From: Bacteroidaceae bacterium
GTDB lineage: Bacteria; Bacteroidota; Bacteroidia; Bacteroidales; Bacteroidaceae
NCBI GenBank assembly: GCA_017522915.1
Contig: JAFWXX010000025.1
Span: 1 to 63,635, forward strand
Reading direction: 5' to 3'
DNA: 63,635 bases
Of the stretch, positions 53,581 to 61,906 are shown piece after piece. The first letter of the stretch is position 1; each line of letters opens with the position of its first letter. The translations under genes and the position numbers were made by a program. The notes beneath the pieces are model-generated. The model ran no database searches. It saw only the letters and a list, made by a program, of their open reading frames with translations, and was not told where the DNA came from.

Positions 53581-55038
53581 ATGGAAAATCTTCATTTACA
53601 GCCCGAATGTGTGTTCGATTTCTTTATGCAGATATGCAAGATACCTCACGGTTCAAAGAATGAGGCGCAGATATCGGCGTTCCTTCAGAACTTCGGCAAG
53701 GAGCTTGGATATGAGACTATTGCCGATGCTGTAGGCAATGTACTGATAAAGAAGCCTGCATATCCCGGTTTCGAAGACCGCAAGACCATTATATTGCAGG
53801 GCCACATGGATATGGTGTGCGACAAGCGTCCCGATGTTGAGCATGACTTTACAAAAGACCCGATACGTCCTTATGTCGATGGCGAGTGGCTTAAGGCCAC
53901 CGGCACAACGCTTGGTGCGGACAATGGAATAGGTGTGGCTGCTGCCATGGCGGTGCTTGCCGACAAATCGTTGAAGCATGGTCCTGTGAACTGTCTTTTT
54001 ACCATAGATGAGGAGACCGGGCTTACAGGTGCCGAGGCTCTCTCTCCAGAACTGTTGCAGGGTGATATCCTTGTGAATCTCGATTCCGAAGATGAGGGCG
54101 AGATGTTCATCGGTTGTGCCGGCGGTGTGTGCAACTATGCCGAATTCAAACATTTCTGGACAAGAATTTCGGGAGACATGTTCTATATGAAGGTTGATAT
54201 CAACAACCTTACAGGAGGTCATTCCGGTGATGACATCAACAAGGGACGTGCCAATGCCAACAAGTTGCTTAACCGTTTCCTTTGCAGGATAGCCGAGAAA
54301 TATGAGTTCTATCTTTGCGACATAAGCGGAGGCAGCCTGCATAATGCAATTCCGCGTGATGCTTCGGCGGTATTTGCCGTGCAGGGTACCGACAAGGAGT
54401 CTGTCCGCGTCGATTTCAACCTCTTTGCTGCAGAGGTGCAGGACGAGTATTCTGCTACTGAGCCCGATATGCGTTTTACCTTGCAGAGCACAGAACCTGT
54501 AAGCCGTGCCATAGAGCCTGAGACAACAAAGAGGCTTCTAAGGGCTGTGCATGCAGTGTTCAATGGCGTGTTTGCAATGAGCCAGGATGTTCCGGGATTG
54601 GTTGAGACATCAAGCAATCTTGCATCTATAAAGCGCACAAGCGACAATGTTCTTACTGTAACTACAAGCCAGAGAAGTTCTATTGAGTCGGCTCGCGACA
54701 ACGTGTCCGATTCTGTACGTGCAGCCTTTGAACTGGGAGGTGCAAAGGTTACCACTAAGGGCAAGTATCCCGGTTGGAAGCCTAACATGAAATCTGATAT
54801 ACTGAAAGTCGCATGTGATACATACAAGGAACTGTTCGGAACCGATGCGAAGATAAAGGCGATACATGCCGGCCTTGAATGCGGTCTTTTCCTTGAGAAA
54901 GCGCCTCATCTTGACATGATTTCATTCGGCCCCACAATGCGTGGCGTGCACTCGCCCGACGAAAGGCTCGATATAGCTTCTACAGAGCGTTGGTGGCGTC
55001 ATCTTCTTCTGTTGCTCGAAAAAGCTCCGGCGAAATGA
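53581..55038 (+). CDS. pepD: Aminoacyl-histidine dipeptidase (M20 family)
   Basis: This 485-residue metallopeptidase hydrolyses Xaa-His dipeptides such as carnosine. Zinc-site motifs in order are GHMDMVCDK (His/Asp near 80), GADNGIGVAAAMAVLADK (bridging Asp near 117), IDEETGLTGA (general-base Glu and metal Glu near 147-148), NLDSEDEGE and, at the end, HAGLECGLF. The lid domain with GGHSGDDINKGRANAN is in the middle. No signal peptide, so cytoplasmic. Length and motif order match Bacteroidales PepD. The next gene begins 61 bp downstream. Confidence 0.94.
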   Translation: MENLHLQPECVFDFFMQICKIPHGSKNEAQISAFLQNFGKELGYETIADAVGNVLIKKPAYPGFEDRKTIILQGHMDMVCDKRPDVEHDFTKDPIRPYVDGEWLKATGTTLGADNGIGVAAAMAVLADKSLKHGPVNCLFTIDEETGLTGAEALSPELLQGDILVNLDSEDEGEMFIGCAGGVCNYAEFKHFWTRISGDMFYMKVDINNLTGGHSGDDINKGRANANKLLNRFLCRIAEKYEFYLCDISGGSLHNAIPRDASAVFAVQGTDKESVRVDFNLFAAEVQDEYSATEPDMRFTLQSTEPVSRAIEPETTKRLLRAVHAVFNGVFAMSQDVPGLVETSSNLASIKRTSDNVLTVTTSQRSSIESARDNVSDSVRAAFELGGAKVTTKGKYPGWKPNMKSDILKVACDTYKELFGTDAKIKAIHAGLECGLFLEKAPHLDMISFGPTMRGVHSPDERLDIASTERWWRHLLLLLEKAPAK

Positions 55039-55099
55039 GAGCGCAGTTGCAATAAAAACGGGTTCACTCCGTTAATATGATGTTTACATGATTGACACG

Positions 55100-56557
55100 A
55101 TGAAGTATTTATCAGCACTCTTTTTGGCAATATTCTTCTCAATGCCTTTCGTGGCATGCGAAGATGAGGAGGGCTTCTCTTCCGACCCTTCGTTGTTGCT
55201 TGAATTTTCAAGTGACACAATAACTTTTGATACGCTCTTTACCGACTTGAACTCACCTTCGGCCGGCATTGTAGTGCATAACCGTCATGGCGACGGCATA
55301 CGCATAAGCAGTGTCGAACTGGCGAGTGGCGGAACATCCGGCTTCAGTGTTCTTGTCGATGGCCAGTACGGCGACTATATGCGCGACCTTGAGGTACGTG
55401 CCAATGACAGTATATTCGTTCTGGCATCGGTACACTTGGAGAGGAACGATAAGGATATTCCTTTCCTGGTAAAGGACTCCTTGCTCTTCAATCTTGAGAG
55501 CGGAGTGCAGCAGAAGGTACTTCTCATGGCATACGGTAGGGATGTCATAGTTATGAGAGGTGAAACGGTTGCTCAGGATACGGTAATGGCTCCGGGCCAT
55601 TATGTAGTCCACGACAGTCTTGTGGTAGCCGAGAACGTTACCTTGGGGCTCTCTCCGGGTACAACGCTCTATTTCCACGACAAGGCTTTCATGAAGGTTT
55701 ACGGTACGCTTGACGCGAACGGTACTTTGCTGGAACCGGTCGTGCTTCGCGGTGACAGGACAGATAGAATGTTCCCGTATCTCCCTTATGACCGCATACC
55801 GGGGCAGTGGGAGGGCGTGACGTTTGCTCCGACAAGCAACGGCAACAGGCTGCAGTTCTGTGATATCCATAGTGCAAACTATGGCGTTAAGGTAGAACCG
55901 GGCGACCCCGAAGCACTGCGCATTGCCATAGAGTCGTCAAAGATACATAACTTCCACGGCAACGCGCTTGAACTCATAATGTCGCATGCATCTGTCGTGA
56001 ATTCCTTGTTGGCAAATGCGCAAGGCAACTGCGTAAAGGTAGTAGGCGGTGATGTCAGTTTCATCCATTGCACCATAGCCAACTTCTATGTCTGGAAGCA
56101 GCGTGATGTCGCGTTGGCGCTGCACAACAGCATCGACGGTGAGCCGGCACCCTTGCGTGGAGCTCTCTTCGCCAATTGTGTCATAGCAGGCTCAAAGAAC
56201 GATGAGGTTATGGGGTATCTTACGAATTATGGAGATACAATACCCGATGCAAGGAACTACCGTTTCGAGAACTCCTTGATAAATACGGTTGCCGAGGGCG
56301 ACAGCTGTTTCGTCAACAATGTGTTCGACAATTCCGAAGAGGAACCTTTCGGTGCAGCTCACTTTCGCAAGGTTGACCACGATAATTTTGTTTACGATTT
56401 CCATTTGTCCGACTCTACGACGGCAAAGGGCATAGCAGCCGGCAGATATTCCGAACTGTACAGATTCGATATCGACGGTGTTGAACGTCCTGCCGCAAAT
56501 GCCGATGCCGGGTGTTATCAATATGTAGAAATGCCGGTTGAGGAAGATAAAGAGTAA
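55100..56557 (+). CDS. Lipoprotein with predicted right-handed beta-helix
   Basis: This 485-residue lipoprotein has a signal at 1-19 with Cys at 20 (SMPFVAC). Acidic residues follow (EDEEGFSSDPS), a form linked to surface export of Bacteroidetes lipoproteins. After an N-terminal beta domain (about 35-150), repeated short strands with Asn and Gly turns (for example LTLGLSPGTTLYFHDKAFMK, then FIHCTIANF and LFANCVIAG) point to a parallel beta-helix of the kind seen in polysaccharide-binding or lyase-like proteins. No catalytic motif is recognised. ATG 55088 would add four residues. A strong terminator follows. Confidence 0.72.
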   Translation: MKYLSALFLAIFFSMPFVACEDEEGFSSDPSLLLEFSSDTITFDTLFTDLNSPSAGIVVHNRHGDGIRISSVELASGGTSGFSVLVDGQYGDYMRDLEVRANDSIFVLASVHLERNDKDIPFLVKDSLLFNLESGVQQKVLLMAYGRDVIVMRGETVAQDTVMAPGHYVVHDSLVVAENVTLGLSPGTTLYFHDKAFMKVYGTLDANGTLLEPVVLRGDRTDRMFPYLPYDRIPGQWEGVTFAPTSNGNRLQFCDIHSANYGVKVEPGDPEALRIAIESSKIHNFHGNALELIMSHASVVNSLLANAQGNCVKVVGGDVSFIHCTIANFYVWKQRDVALALHNSIDGEPAPLRGALFANCVIAGSKNDEVMGYLTNYGDTIPDARNYRFENSLINTVAEGDSCFVNNVFDNSEEEPFGAAHFRKVDHDNFVYDFHLSDSTTAKGIAAGRYSELYRFDIDGVERPAANADAGCYQYVEMPVEEDKE

Positions 56558-56569
56558 TACAATGAATAT

Positions 56570-56611
56570 TCCGGGAGTGTCATTCTTTAAGTGACACTCC
56601 CGGAGTTTTTT
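56570..56611 (+). terminator. Terminator between the beta-helix lipoprotein and rlmH
   Basis: CCGGGAGTGTCA (56571-56582) pairs perfectly with TGACACTCCCGG (56592-56603), plus an outer T-A pair. A run of T follows and overlaps the rlmH stop codon on the other strand. Confidence 0.88.
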
Positions 56612-57083
56612 ATTCATGGTGGTATGGCAAGTGGTTTATGATGGTATATGCCCTGTAGAGCTGCTCGATGAAGAGCAAGCGTATCATCTGGTGCGAGAAT
56701 GTCATCTTCGAGAGCGACAGCTTTTCGTGTGCAGCCTCATAGACTTTCGGTGCGAATCCGTAAGGGCCGCCTACAATGAATACAAGCCTTTTTGTTGAGA
56801 TGTTCTGCTTGTGTTCTATCCATGCTGCAAATTCGGTTGAACGGTACTCCTTTCCGCCTTCGTCGAGGAGAACAACGCGGTCTCCCGGCTGCAGTGCCTT
56901 AAGGATAAGCTCTCCCTCCATCTCCTTCTGCTGTTGCTCGCTTAGTTTCTTCGCGTTTTTCAGCTCCGGAATAGTCTCCATCGCGAACTGCGTGAAATGG
57001 CTCACCCTTTGTGTATAATCGTTTATGCCGGCTATGATGTTTGTATCGAGAGTGCGGCCTACAACAAGTAACGTTATTCTCAT
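56610..57083 (-). CDS. rlmH: 23S rRNA (pseudouridine-1915 N3) methyltransferase RlmH
   Basis: This is a 157-residue SPOUT-fold enzyme. The C-terminal knot carries VFIVGGPYGF, LSLSKMTFSHQMIRLLFIEQ and the terminal YRAYTIINHLPYHHE, which are the RlmH hallmarks. The start MRITLLVVGRT and the middle VVLLDEGGKEYRSTEFA also match. It methylates the ribosome A-site pseudouridine in the 70S particle. It is divergent from nadC, and the two promoters overlap within 57100-57160. Confidence 0.96.
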   Translation of the reverse strand: MRITLLVVGRTLDTNIIAGINDYTQRVSHFTQFAMETIPELKNAKKLSEQQQKEMEGELILKALQPGDRVVLLDEGGKEYRSTEFAAWIEHKQNISTKRLVFIVGGPYGFAPKVYEAAHEKLSLSKMTFSHQMIRLLFIEQLYRAYTIINHLPYHHE

Positions 57084-57102
57084 CTATGCTTTTTCTTTCC
57101 GG

Positions 57103-57110
57103 CGAAGATA
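57103..57110 (-). promoter_or_regulatory. -7 box of rlmH
   Basis: Minus-strand TATCTTCG lies 20 bp before the rlmH ATG. The -33 match is poor. Confidence 0.5.
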
Positions 57111-57128
57111 CAATAAAAAGCTGTTGCT

Positions 57129-57160
57129 TTTGCACTAATTGGCAGAATTGTCTATCTTCG
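57129..57160 (+). promoter_or_regulatory. nadC promoter
   Basis: TTTG (57129-57132), exactly 20 bp, TATCTTCG (57153-57160). Predicted leader about 13 bases. Confidence 0.8.
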
Positions 57161-57180
57161 CAGAAAATAATTGTTTTGTT

Positions 57181-58032
57181 ATGAACGTAAAGGATGAACT
57201 TATCGATAAGCTTATCGATTTAGCTTTTGCCGAGGATATCGGCGACGGTGACCATACTACCTTGTCTTCAATCCCTGCCGAAGCAATGGGAAAGAACATG
57301 TTGCTTATTAAAGAGGATGGCGTGCTTGCCGGAGTGGAAATGGCAAAACGTATATTCGCACGTTTTGACAAGAGCCTGCAGGTTGAGGTTCTAATTGAAG
57401 ACGGTGCCGAAGTGAAGAAGGGCGATATCGCAATGTATGTTACAGGCAGTGTCCGCTCTCTTCTGCAGACAGAACGCCTTATGCTGAACGTGATGCAGCG
57501 CATGAGCGGAATTGCAACGATGACACGCCGCTATGTCCGCGAGCTCGAAGGTACGGGCACACGTGTCCTTGATACCCGCAAGACAACTCCTGGCATGAGA
57601 ATAATGGAGAAAGAGGCAGTGCGCATCGGTGGCGGCGTGAACCACCGTATCGGCCTTTTTGATATGATTCTGCTCAAGGACAACCATGTCGATTTTGCAG
57701 GCGGAATCAAGCAGGCCATTACCCGTGCGCAGGAATACTGCAAGGAGCATGGCAAGGACCTGAAAATTGAGATAGAGGTGCGTAATTTCGACGAATTGCA
57801 GCAGGTGCTCGATTTGGGCGGTGTACAGCGCATCATGTTCGACAATTTCGATACAGAGAAGACACGCAAGGCTGTTGAAATGGTTGCCGGCCGTTTCGAG
57901 ACAGAGTCTTCGGGTGGCATAACTTTCGATACTTTGCGCGAGTATGCATTGTGCGGAGTCGATTACATTTCGGTAGGCGCATTGACCCATTCTGTCAAAG
58001 GGCTTGACATGAGCTTCAAGGCTGTCAAGTGA
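57181..58032 (+). CDS. nadC: Nicotinate-nucleotide pyrophosphorylase (carboxylating)
   Basis: This 283-residue enzyme converts quinolinate and PRPP to nicotinate mononucleotide in NAD synthesis. It has DLAFAEDIGDGDHTT near the start, then TERLMLNVMQRMSGIAT, DTRKTTPGMR (phosphate and quinolinate-binding Arg/Lys), GGGVNHRIGLFDMILLKDNH and the C-terminal ESSGGI. ATG 57181 is the conserved start, while the frame's upstream ATG lies in the promoter. nadA and nadB are not in this window. It has its own near-consensus promoter. Confidence 0.95.
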   Translation: MNVKDELIDKLIDLAFAEDIGDGDHTTLSSIPAEAMGKNMLLIKEDGVLAGVEMAKRIFARFDKSLQVEVLIEDGAEVKKGDIAMYVTGSVRSLLQTERLMLNVMQRMSGIATMTRRYVRELEGTGTRVLDTRKTTPGMRIMEKEAVRIGGGVNHRIGLFDMILLKDNHVDFAGGIKQAITRAQEYCKEHGKDLKIEIEVRNFDELQQVLDLGGVQRIMFDNFDTEKTRKAVEMVAGRFETESSGGITFDTLREYALCGVDYISVGALTHSVKGLDMSFKAVK

Positions 58033-58118
58033 CGGTACGCAGATTATTTTCTGCCATCTGCCGAATTTAGTTAGCTATGCGGGTATAATTTATTAACTTG
58101 CATTGCAAAAACAAACGA

Positions 58119-59378
58119 ATGGCTTTAGGGGTTAGCAAGAAGTCGGTAGAGTATTTGGTTTACCTCATCTTCTGGGGGGTGCTTTTGTTGTCTCCTTTTA
58201 TAGGAGATATAATAAACGGCACGGCCTTTACGTATGAGTGGGACCATGTCTTCACATACTGGATATATCTTATCCCTATAGCAATATTGTTCATTCTGAA
58301 CAACAATGTCTTTATGCCTTTCCTTCTTTACAAAAAGAAGGGAAGGTATTATTTGTTGTATATCCTCTGCATTGTCACGGCATGCTGTCTTGTCTATATC
58401 TTTTCTCCTGAGGCAGGTAAGCCTTTCGGCAAGGATAAGCCCGGTGACCGGCACTTTATGGAGAGACGTCCGCCGCATCATCGTATTGGAGATGTCTTGA
58501 ACGAGAAGGTCCCTCGCGGTCCTCGTGAGGAGGTTCTTCCCTTTTATCACGGAAGGCAAAGGACGGTACATGACCAATATTTTGACGAGAATGTTTATGA
58601 GGTAAGGCGCAGGCCCAAGGACGGTGACAAAAGAGTGCTGATGATGTTCTCCAATCCGGGCAGCATGCAGGTGTTGCTTGCAATTTTCGTGCTTGTCTTC
58701 AATATATGCATAAGGCTCTCGTTTTTTACCCTCTACAGGGAAAAGCTTTTCAATGAGCTGGAAAAGGAGAAGGCAAAGGCCGAACTGGATTATCTGAAGT
58801 ATCAGATAAATCCGCATTTCTTCATGAACACTCTCAATAATATCCATGCACTTATAGAAATAGACAAGGACGAAGCGCAGAACTCCGTGCTCAAGCTCTC
58901 CAAGATGATGCGCTATGTGCTGTACGATGCCACATCAAGGCTAGTACCGTTGGAAAAGGAGATTGTTTTCCTCAAGAGCTATATCGACCTGATGCGTCTG
59001 CGCTATACCGGCAATCTTGTCATAAATTTCGGCTTCAGCGGTAACGTGGCAGGAGTGCAGATACCTTCGCTTCTGCTTGTAATATTCGTTGAGAATGCTT
59101 TCAAGCATGGTGTTACATACAAGCATAAGTCCGTTATAGATGTCGATATATTTGTCGATAGCATCAATTCGGAACTTCTCTTTACCTGCAGGAACACAAT
59201 TAACCGTAAGAAAGAGAATTTGGGTAAAGAAAATCCCGGTATAGGCGTGGAGAATGCAAGGAAGAGATTGAAGCTCATTTATGGCGACAATGCCAGGTTG
59301 AGTATCAAGAGTGAAGAAGATAATTATAATGTAGAACTCAAAATACCTTTAGGCCATGATAAGATGCATTATTGTTGA
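58119..59378 (+). CDS. LytS/YehU-type sensor histidine kinase
   Basis: This 419-residue membrane kinase has four helices: three in residues 8-100 and one near 190-215. A basic, Arg- and His-rich stretch of about 75 residues lies between the third and fourth (including HRIGDVLNEKVPRGPREEV). The histidine kinase core starts LDYLKYQINPHFFMNTLNNI (phosphoacceptor His in NPHFF), followed by the ATPase motif FVENAFKHG and GIGVENARKRL. ATG 58119 is chosen over TTG 58098. Its end overlaps the LytTR regulator by 23 bp, so the two are translated together. Confidence 0.92.
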   Translation: MALGVSKKSVEYLVYLIFWGVLLLSPFIGDIINGTAFTYEWDHVFTYWIYLIPIAILFILNNNVFMPFLLYKKKGRYYLLYILCIVTACCLVYIFSPEAGKPFGKDKPGDRHFMERRPPHHRIGDVLNEKVPRGPREEVLPFYHGRQRTVHDQYFDENVYEVRRRPKDGDKRVLMMFSNPGSMQVLLAIFVLVFNICIRLSFFTLYREKLFNELEKEKAKAELDYLKYQINPHFFMNTLNNIHALIEIDKDEAQNSVLKLSKMMRYVLYDATSRLVPLEKEIVFLKSYIDLMRLRYTGNLVINFGFSGNVAGVQIPSLLLVIFVENAFKHGVTYKHKSVIDVDIFVDSINSELLFTCRNTINRKKENLGKENPGIGVENARKRLKLIYGDNARLSIKSEEDNYNVELKIPLGHDKMHYC

Positions 59379-60099
59379 TGATGAGCCATTGGCTGTAAAG
59401 CAGCTGGAAGGCTATGTAAACAGAATACCTTATTTGACATGTGTCAGGTCGTGCCATAGTGCGGCAGAAGCTGTGGAAGCTATCAACGAAGGTGGTGTAG
59501 ATGCCATGTTTGTCGATATAAATATGCCCGACGTAAATGGAATAGAACTTGTACGTTCACTTGACAACATGCCGCTCGTGGTGTTCACGACAGCATATTC
59601 CGAATATGCCATAGAGGGGTTCAGAGTCGATGCCGTCGATTATCTGCTGAAGCCTATTGGTTTTGAGGATTTCCTTAAGGCTGCCAACAAACTCTATGAG
59701 TTCTATTGCATGAGGAACGGGTCAAGGCCTGCTGTTGTGGAGGACGAGGCCGGGGTGCAGCACGATTGCCTCTTTGTGAAGTCCGATTACCGTATGTTGC
59801 GTGTTCCTATAGATTCAATCAAGTACATAGAGAGCATGAGCGAGTATGTGCGTATATATGTAGAGGGTAATTCCAAGCCTATAATATCTTTGCTGAGCAT
59901 GAAGAAGATCGAGGAGAATCTGCCATCATCCTCGTTCATGAGGGTTCACCGTTCCTATCTTGTCAACCTGAACAGGATAAAGGAGGTATCGCGCATGCGT
60001 ATAGTGTATGACAATGATGTCTATGTTCCGATAGGGGAGATGTACAAGGAGAATTTCTTCGCTTATATTGAGAAGCACTTTGTAGGGAAAAACAGCTGA
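59356..60099 (+). CDS. LytTR-family response regulator
   Basis: This 247-residue protein has a receiver domain (IIVDDEPLAVKQLEG, then AMFVDINMPDVNG with Asp54 and VVFTTAYSEYAIEGF, and the switch Lys in LLKPIGF). A C-terminal LytTR DNA-binding domain (about 140-240) includes YIESMSEYVRIYVEG and FMRVHRSYLVNLNRI. It is the partner of the LytS-type kinase it overlaps. Targets are unknown; LytTR sites are not obvious nearby. A long perfect hairpin follows. Confidence 0.94.
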   Translation: MIRCIIVDDEPLAVKQLEGYVNRIPYLTCVRSCHSAAEAVEAINEGGVDAMFVDINMPDVNGIELVRSLDNMPLVVFTTAYSEYAIEGFRVDAVDYLLKPIGFEDFLKAANKLYEFYCMRNGSRPAVVEDEAGVQHDCLFVKSDYRMLRVPIDSIKYIESMSEYVRIYVEGNSKPIISLLSMKKIEENLPSSSFMRVHRSYLVNLNRIKEVSRMRIVYDNDVYVPIGEMYKENFFAYIEKHFVGKNS

Positions 60100-60110
60100 T
60101 GCGTACTTTT

Positions 60111-60156
60111 CAATCATAACAGAAGGCTGGAATTTTCCAGCCTTCTGTTATGATTG
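60111..60156. terminator. Bidirectional terminator, 22-bp perfect stem
   Basis: Arms 60111-60132 and 60135-60156 pair perfectly around a 2-base centre. The second arm extends into the end of the convergent yggS gene. Confidence 0.88.
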
Positions 60157-60819
60157 AAATATGCTTGAACCAATCCTTATATGAGTACTGCCATGCTTTA
60201 TGGCAATAGGGTAGTCGTCGCTCATTCCGGCCGAGAGGATGTCGAAACTGCCGTTATCCTTGAAGAACCTCTCTTTAATCTCATTGAACAATGAGTGTAC
60301 TGCGGCAAATTCCCTCTCTATCTGTTCCTTTACATCCGTATTGCTTGCCATGCACATGAGCCCACGTATCTCAATATTCTGCAAGGAACGCCATTCTCCT
60401 GCATCCAGCAACTGAAGGCACTCTTCGGGCGTAAGCCCGAATTTGGTCTCTTCGCAGGCAATGTGAATCTGGAGCAGGCAAGGAATCCTGCGCCCGGCCT
60501 TTGCTCCATGCCTGTCAACCTCCTGCAATAGCCTATAGCTGTCGATGCTGTGTATGAGATGCACGAACGGTGCTATGTACTTTATCTTGTTGCTCTGCAG
60601 GTGCCCTATGAAATGCCACTTTATATCTTTGGGCAGCATCTCATGCTTTTTTACAAGGTCCTGTGCCTTGCTTTCGCCGAAATCCCTCTGTCCGGTACTG
60701 TATGCAGCTTCAATGGCCTCGGCCGGGTGGTATTTCGATACGGCAATAAGCGTTACACCTTCGGGCAGCGCAGCACTTATCTCCTTTATTCTTCTTCCTA
60801 TGTATCCGTTATCCCTCAT
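60148..60819 (-). CDS. yggS: YggS-family PLP homeostasis protein
   Basis: This 223-residue protein has the alanine-racemase-like TIM barrel without a C-terminal domain. PLP-binding Lys29 lies in LIAVSKYHP. Further family stretches are DFGESKAQDL, KWHFIGHLQSNKIKYIAPF, IRGLMCMAS and SAGMSDDYPIAIKHGSTHIR. Members buffer pyridoxal phosphate rather than act as enzymes. It is co-transcribed with and overlaps the DUF4494 gene upstream. ATG 60819 is chosen over 60837 on family fit. Confidence 0.94.
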   Translation of the reverse strand: MRDNGYIGRRIKEISAALPEGVTLIAVSKYHPAEAIEAAYSTGQRDFGESKAQDLVKKHEMLPKDIKWHFIGHLQSNKIKYIAPFVHLIHSIDSYRLLQEVDRHGAKAGRRIPCLLQIHIACEETKFGLTPEECLQLLDAGEWRSLQNIEIRGLMCMASNTDVKEQIEREFAAVHSLFNEIKERFFKDNGSFDILSAGMSDDYPIAIKHGSTHIRIGSSIFQS

Positions 60820-61246
60820 AATGGAATATATCCACAATCGGACTCTCGTTTACCGATGCGAGGTTGTAGTCCATGATAGAATCCTCCATGTGCTTGTTGA
60901 GGTTCTTTACAGCGTTTGTGACATCCTCTGCCTTGACAAGGATAACGACAGACGATTTCTTCTCCTTTGCCGAAACCTCGTCGATGGTAACCATAGTTAT
61001 CTTGCACTTGAACCATTTGTCGGCAGTCTCGCTGTTGCTGTCAACAAGCTCGTTGTATTTTGTTCGTTCCATCTTGTTTATGTTGAACTCGCCTGTTACC
61101 TGCGGCTGCAGTTCCTGTGTCAGACGCTTCTCTATTTCCGTAAAGGTGAAACCCTGTACAAGATAAACCTCGTTTACTTTTGTGTTCAGGCCCTTCTCGC
61201 CTGCACGCTCATAAGTGACTTTGCACTCAAACCAACTCTGTACCAT
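60809..61246 (-). CDS. DUF4494 family protein
   Basis: This 145-residue protein starts MVQSWFECKVTYERAGEKGL and carries VNEVYLVQGFTFTEIEKRL and WFKCKITMVTIDEVSAKEKK, the recognisable core of the Bacteroidales family DUF4494. It has no signal peptide or membrane helix. Two alpha/beta repeats seem likely, since YLV-FTFTEIE and ILVKAEDVTNAV are similar in layout. Function unknown. It overlaps yggS by 11 bp and is transcribed from the promoter near 61297. Confidence 0.85.
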   Translation of the reverse strand: MVQSWFECKVTYERAGEKGLNTKVNEVYLVQGFTFTEIEKRLTQELQPQVTGEFNINKMERTKYNELVDSNSETADKWFKCKITMVTIDEVSAKEKKSSVVILVKAEDVTNAVKNLNKHMEDSIMDYNLASVNESPIVDIFHYEG

Positions 61247-61296
61247 ATTATGTTATTCTTCGTTTATTACATAATCATTGCGGTTGCCCGCAAATG

Positions 61297-61304
61297 CAAA
61301 GTTA
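61297..61304 (-). promoter_or_regulatory. -7 box of the DUF4494-yggS operon
   Basis: Minus-strand TAACTTTG is a perfect -7 element about 50 bp before ATG 61246. Confidence 0.55.
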
Positions 61305-61477
61305 GTAAATGAAAGCTCTCTGCGGTATCTTTTTTGCTAAAATTATGCAAAATATTTTTTGCTTCCTCTTGCCTGCACCTTCCTTTTAGTTAAAAAACAA
61401 TAACAGCCCTTAAGTGGCTTGAAAATCCTTTTTTAACATTTGCAAAAAAGAAATCATTTTAACTATTTTTGTGGAGA

Positions 61478-61620
61478 ACAGAGTACAGATAACAGAGAAC
61501 AGATAACAGAGCAAAGATGAAAGTTTACTAACTAAAAACTCTCCCTCTAAGTTAGGGGGAGTCCCGCAGGGGAGGGGGTCTGTGGGAGGTTTTGTAGACA
61601 ACAGAGTACAAATAACAGGG
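61478..61620. repeat. Degenerate direct repeats and GC hairpins in the accessory gap
   Basis: A 21-bp unit at 61478-61498 recurs at 61600-61620 with 19 of 21 bases kept (AACAGAGTACARATAACAGRG), followed in both places by related AACAGAG/GCAAAGAT words. Between them a 7-bp hairpin CTCCCTC/GGGGGAG (61541-61561) and a G-run (61570-61577) occur. A further ATCCC/GGGAT pair lies at 61657-61684. This 660-bp gap (61247-61906) contains no credible gene. Confidence 0.7.
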
Positions 61621-61706
61621 CAAAGAGTACAGAGCAAAGATAATCGTGTGCTTGTCATCCCGACAGAGCGTAGCGACGAGGGATCTCCGTTTCTCCTTTC
61701 TCCTTT

Positions 61707-61844
61707 AACTTCGTTGAAGTTCGGCTTAGGCGACTTTGTCGCACTCCTTTGTAAACCTAAAGGTTCAGTCGTCGCAAGCAACGCTCTTACGCGTTGCCGC
61801 TGTAAAAGTTCAAGTAAACTTGACTCTTGTTCGCTTGCACGAAC
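61707..61844. repeat. Array of six mini-hairpins
   Basis: Within 138 bp there are six perfect short inverted repeats with tiny loops: AACTTC/GAAGTT (61707-61721), GCGAC/GTCGC (61730-61742), AACCT/AGGTT (61754-61765), AACGC/GCGTT (61780-61795), AAGTT/AACTT (61806-61821) and GTTCG/CGAAC (61829-61844). The array leads directly into 7-bp tandem repeats and the 58-residue ORF. Confidence 0.8.
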
Positions 61845-61872
61845 TTTCTGCTTTCTGCTTTCTCCTTTCTGC
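61845..61872 (+). repeat. Heptanucleotide tandem repeat (TTTCTSC)4
   Basis: Four TTTCTGC/TTTCTCC units lie head to tail, ending 34 bp before the ATG of the 58-residue ORF. Two further copies are at 61690-61703. Confidence 0.85.
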
Positions 61873-61906
61873 TTTAGTAGCCTTTAACAACTATAATAAC
61901 TAACCA

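Noticed and set aside
61410..61781. 123-residue minus-strand frame in the repeat-rich gap
   Set aside because: Its sequence is the translation of the direct repeats and hairpins (repeated SLLC-L-VICTL words), with no family resemblance and no promoter of its own.
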